From Parendozoicomonas haliclonae (GTDB lineage: Bacteria; Pseudomonadota; Gammaproteobacteria; Pseudomonadales; Endozoicomonadaceae): a DNA stretch of 64,000 nt. Positions 62,001 to 64,000 of the stretch are shown one piece after another. The notes beneath the pieces are model-generated. The model had not been told where the DNA came from, did no database searches, and saw only the letters and a program-made list of their open reading frames with translations. The translations under genes were made by a program, and so were the position numbers. Positions within the stretch are counted from its first letter, which is position 1; each line of letters starts with the position of its first letter. Location: NCBI RefSeq assembly GCF_900174585.1, contig NZ_FWPT01000016.1:1-64000 (forward strand). The letters are read 5' to 3'.

Positions 62001-62420
62001 AAATAACCTTGATTCTTTTCGTTCTTGTCGGCCTTCTCCAGAAACCCGTATATAAAGCCTGCCGGTTCCTGTTGGTACTGCTCTGCCAATCATTGTCGCC
62101 TATTGGCAAAGCCACCAGAATTTATGTTTGTTTTTTTTAACACCTCAGATGGAGTGAATGCAAGCATCTTGCCGCGTCCATTCTCAGGCCTGCGCGCCTC
62201 CACCGTAACAAACCAAACCAACCAAACCCTCTAGCATGGTGATCATGCTTTACTCAAAGCAGAGTACAGGTGTTAAAAATTAATTTCTGTATCTTTTGTT
62301 AACCAGTCGTGTTTTTCCGGATATTGTCGTACAGGGACGACAACCGGACGATATATTTTACACAATCAGACAAAAGCAAGCCTGCAGAGGAAAAACCTTT
62401 TCCCCGGCAGGCCTGCACCA
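62001..62420. other. Intergenic region between puuB and puuA
   Basis: This 420-bp gap splits the putrescine locus, so puuA likely has its own promoter. It holds several inverted repeats: AGCATG-N5-CATGCT (62233-62249), TACTC-N6-GAGTA (62251-62266), TGTCGT-N6-ACGACA with outer TCCGG/CCGGA near 62317-62348, and the terminator at its right end. The paired symmetrical repeats may be operators. No gene is seen. Confidence 0.6.
62380..62412 (-). terminator. Terminator after puuB
   Basis: GCCTGC (62380-62385) and GCAGGC (62407-62412) with inner AGGAAAA/TTTTCCC pairing form an imperfect hairpin 8 bp after the puuB stop; the minus-strand transcript then continues into TTGCTTTTG. Confidence 0.6.
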
Positions 62421-63722
62421 TTAAATAACTTCTTTCAGGCGGTGCCACAACATACCAAGAGCCAGCAGTGGCGAACGGAAATGCTTACCACCCGGGAAGG
62501 TCATATGCGGAATCCGGTTGAAGATATTCAAACGTCCGGCATCACCATGTATGGCTTCAGCCAGTATCCGGGCGGCCATATGGGTAGCATTCACCCCATG
62601 CCCCGAATACGCCTGAGCGTAATAAATATTATCTTCCAACAGGCCGATCTGCGGCATCCGGTTGGCACCAATGCCGAGCATGCCACCCCACTCATAATCA
62701 ATCGCCGTATCTTTTAACTGCGGAAACAGTTTGAGCATTTTTGGTCGCATACTTTCAGTGATATCACTGGGGTGTCGGGCCGAGTAGTTACAGCGACCAC
62801 CGAACAGCAGACGGTTATCCGCAGTCATCCGGTAGTAATCCAGCGCCACATCCATATCACAGACGGCAAAGTCCTGGGGCAGCACACTGTTGCACAGCTC
62901 TTCAGACAGAGGTTCAGTGGTGATGATATAGCTGCCCGCCGGCAACACCTTACCGGCCAGCTTGGGTTCCAGATCATCAATATAGGCATTACCGGCCAGC
63001 ACCACCCGGCCAGCCTTCACCTGACCTTTCGCGGTATACACGACGGGTTCGGCACCTTTCTGAACCCGAACCACCGGAGAGTGTTCATAGAAGCGTACCC
63101 CCAGCTTTTCAGCCAGCTCCGCTTCGCCCAGGCAAAGGTTCAGCGGATGCAGATGTCCGCTACCCATATCTACCATTCCGCCGAGATAGGCATCGGTATT
63201 GACGATAGAACGAATCTCGTCCTGATCTATCAGACGGGTTTCCTCACCGTAACCAACCTGCTGCAACCATTCATAGTCTTCCCGCAGTTCAACCAGATGT
63301 TTCTTGCGCTTGGCCGCATCGCAGTAACCCATTTTCAGATCACAATCGATGTTGTGCTCGGCGACCCGATCCCGCACCAGCCTTACCGCTTCAAAACCCA
63401 TCTGGTCGATGGCATCCACACCATCCTGACCAATCACATTGCGAAACTGATCGGCCCCATGGCCAATACCACGGATCAACTGTCCACCATTACGACCGGT
63501 CGCCCCCCAGCCAATCTTGCGAGCTTCCAGCACCACCACACTGTAACCGCGCTCGGCCAGCTCCAGTGCTGTCGCTACGCCGGTAAAGCCGGCACCGATA
63601 ATACAGACGTCGACGGTCACTTCGCCTTCGAGTGCCGGATGATTCGTTTCCCGATTGGCAGTCGCCGCATACCAGGATGCGGCGTGCTGATCAGAATGAA
63701 TGGGCGCTTTTTCCTTGATCAT
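62421..63722 (-). CDS. puuB: Gamma-glutamylputrescine oxidase (FAD-dependent, PuuB/DadA-like)
   Basis: A 433-residue FAD oxidoreductase with the dinucleotide motif VCIIGAGFTGVATALELAER (about 34-53), then WGATGRNGGQLIRGIGHG, typical of the DAO family PuuB/OrdL branch. It oxidises gamma-glutamylputrescine to gamma-glutamyl-aminobutyraldehyde with release of ammonia and peroxide. It lies 27 bp downstream of the aldehyde dehydrogenase gene on the same strand, giving puuC-puuB order. Confidence 0.88.
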   Translation of the reverse strand: MIKEKAPIHSDQHAASWYAATANRETNHPALEGEVTVDVCIIGAGFTGVATALELAERGYSVVVLEARKIGWGATGRNGGQLIRGIGHGADQFRNVIGQDGVDAIDQMGFEAVRLVRDRVAEHNIDCDLKMGYCDAAKRKKHLVELREDYEWLQQVGYGEETRLIDQDEIRSIVNTDAYLGGMVDMGSGHLHPLNLCLGEAELAEKLGVRFYEHSPVVRVQKGAEPVVYTAKGQVKAGRVVLAGNAYIDDLEPKLAGKVLPAGSYIITTEPLSEELCNSVLPQDFAVCDMDVALDYYRMTADNRLLFGGRCNYSARHPSDITESMRPKMLKLFPQLKDTAIDYEWGGMLGIGANRMPQIGLLEDNIYYAQAYSGHGVNATHMAARILAEAIHGDAGRLNIFNRIPHMTFPGGKHFRSPLLALGMLWHRLKEVI

Positions 63723-63749
63723 ACAATTCTCCTTTCTCCATCCTGACCA

Positions 63750-64000
63750 TTAACCAAGAGAGATCCAGGTCGCCTTGAGTTCGGTGTACTTGTCAAAGGC
63801 ATGCAGGGACTTGTCACGACCGTTACCAGACTGCTTGAAGCCACCAAACGGTGCGGTCATATCGCCGCCGTGATAGGTGTTCACCCACACCGAGCCAGCG
63901 CGCAGGTTACGGGCACAACGATGAGCCTTGCCCAGATGGGATGTCCAGACCGAAGCTGCCAGACCATAGTCGGTTTCATTGGCAATACGCATGGCGTCGT
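63750..64000 (-). CDS. puuC: Gamma-glutamyl-aminobutyraldehyde dehydrogenase, C-terminal part (cut by window edge)
   Basis: The last 83 residues of an aldehyde dehydrogenase. FGGFKQSGNGRDKSLHAFDK then YTELKATWISLG is the characteristic C-terminus of PuuC/KauB. NETDYGLAASVWTSHLGKAH is the typical ALDH segment before it. The frame is open to the window edge, so the N-terminal part with the catalytic cysteine lies beyond 64000. It would oxidise the aldehyde made by PuuB. Confidence 0.9.
   Translation of the reverse strand, partial: DAMRIANETDYGLAASVWTSHLGKAHRCARNLRAGSVWVNTYHGGDMTAPFGGFKQSGNGRDKSLHAFDKYTELKATWISLG

Overview
Organism. The window reads as the chromosome of a marine, probably host-associated gammaproteobacterium. 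Housekeeping genes have moderate GC content and resemble Pseudomonas, Oceanospirillales and enterobacterial families: a fruBKA fructose PTS, a yjfIJKLMC envelope-stress operon, an OprD porin and a spu/pot/puu putrescine locus. Among them lie A/T-richer accessory genes with eukaryote-like features: a membrane-anchored pepsin-like aspartic protease and a SET-domain protein. This mix suggests an Endozoicomonas-like symbiont, but that is inference; no rRNA or other taxonomic marker is present.

Layout, 1-28 kb. The right end of an IS3-family element (1-127) abuts a dmsABC-type molybdoenzyme operon (277-4022). Then come a nucleotidyltransferase/GNAT pair, a small lipoprotein, a DJ-1/PfpI protein and another GNAT. 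The fructose PTS operon fruB-fruK-fruA (7483-13150) converges on the yjf operon (17464-13205), whose upstream region holds two identical palindromes exactly 30 bp apart. A membrane-tethered XRE regulator with a membrane partner, an OprD-type porin and a TPR protein follow. Next is a reductive dehalogenase pair rdhA-rdhB (22604-20994) with a divergent LysR regulator, then an ugp-type ABC importer (28137-23872) with a large cloverleaf-like inverted repeat between the binding-protein and permease genes.

Layout, 28-48 kb (accessory). The pepsin-like protease (28515-30866) has a bacterial signal peptide, two DTG(S/T) motifs, a membrane segment with a cysteine cluster, and a tail carrying dileucine-type and YxxPhi-type motifs. 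An azoR-pirin-doxX operon diverges from a YhaJ-like LysR gene. Then follow a coiled-coil protein, a threonine aldolase, a decayed IS5-type transposase fragment, a Tat lipoprotein with a CehA/McbA-like PHP hydrolase domain, and a run of orphan genes including a SET-domain protein (44462-46096) and a secreted basic/acidic protein.

Layout, 48-64 kb. RbsK, KatG, a decayed AraC fragment next to alkA, and an Ada protein that has lost two of its four zinc cysteines precede a long minus-strand putrescine locus: puuC (cut by the window edge), puuB, puuA, spuC, potF, potG, potH, potI. These genes together would import putrescine and convert it through gamma-glutamylated or direct transamination routes toward GABA and succinate. 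Several of its intergenic leaders carry A-rich AANAANAA/ARN tracts and stem-loops that point to RNA-level control.

No tRNA, rRNA, CRISPR array or prophage was recognised.
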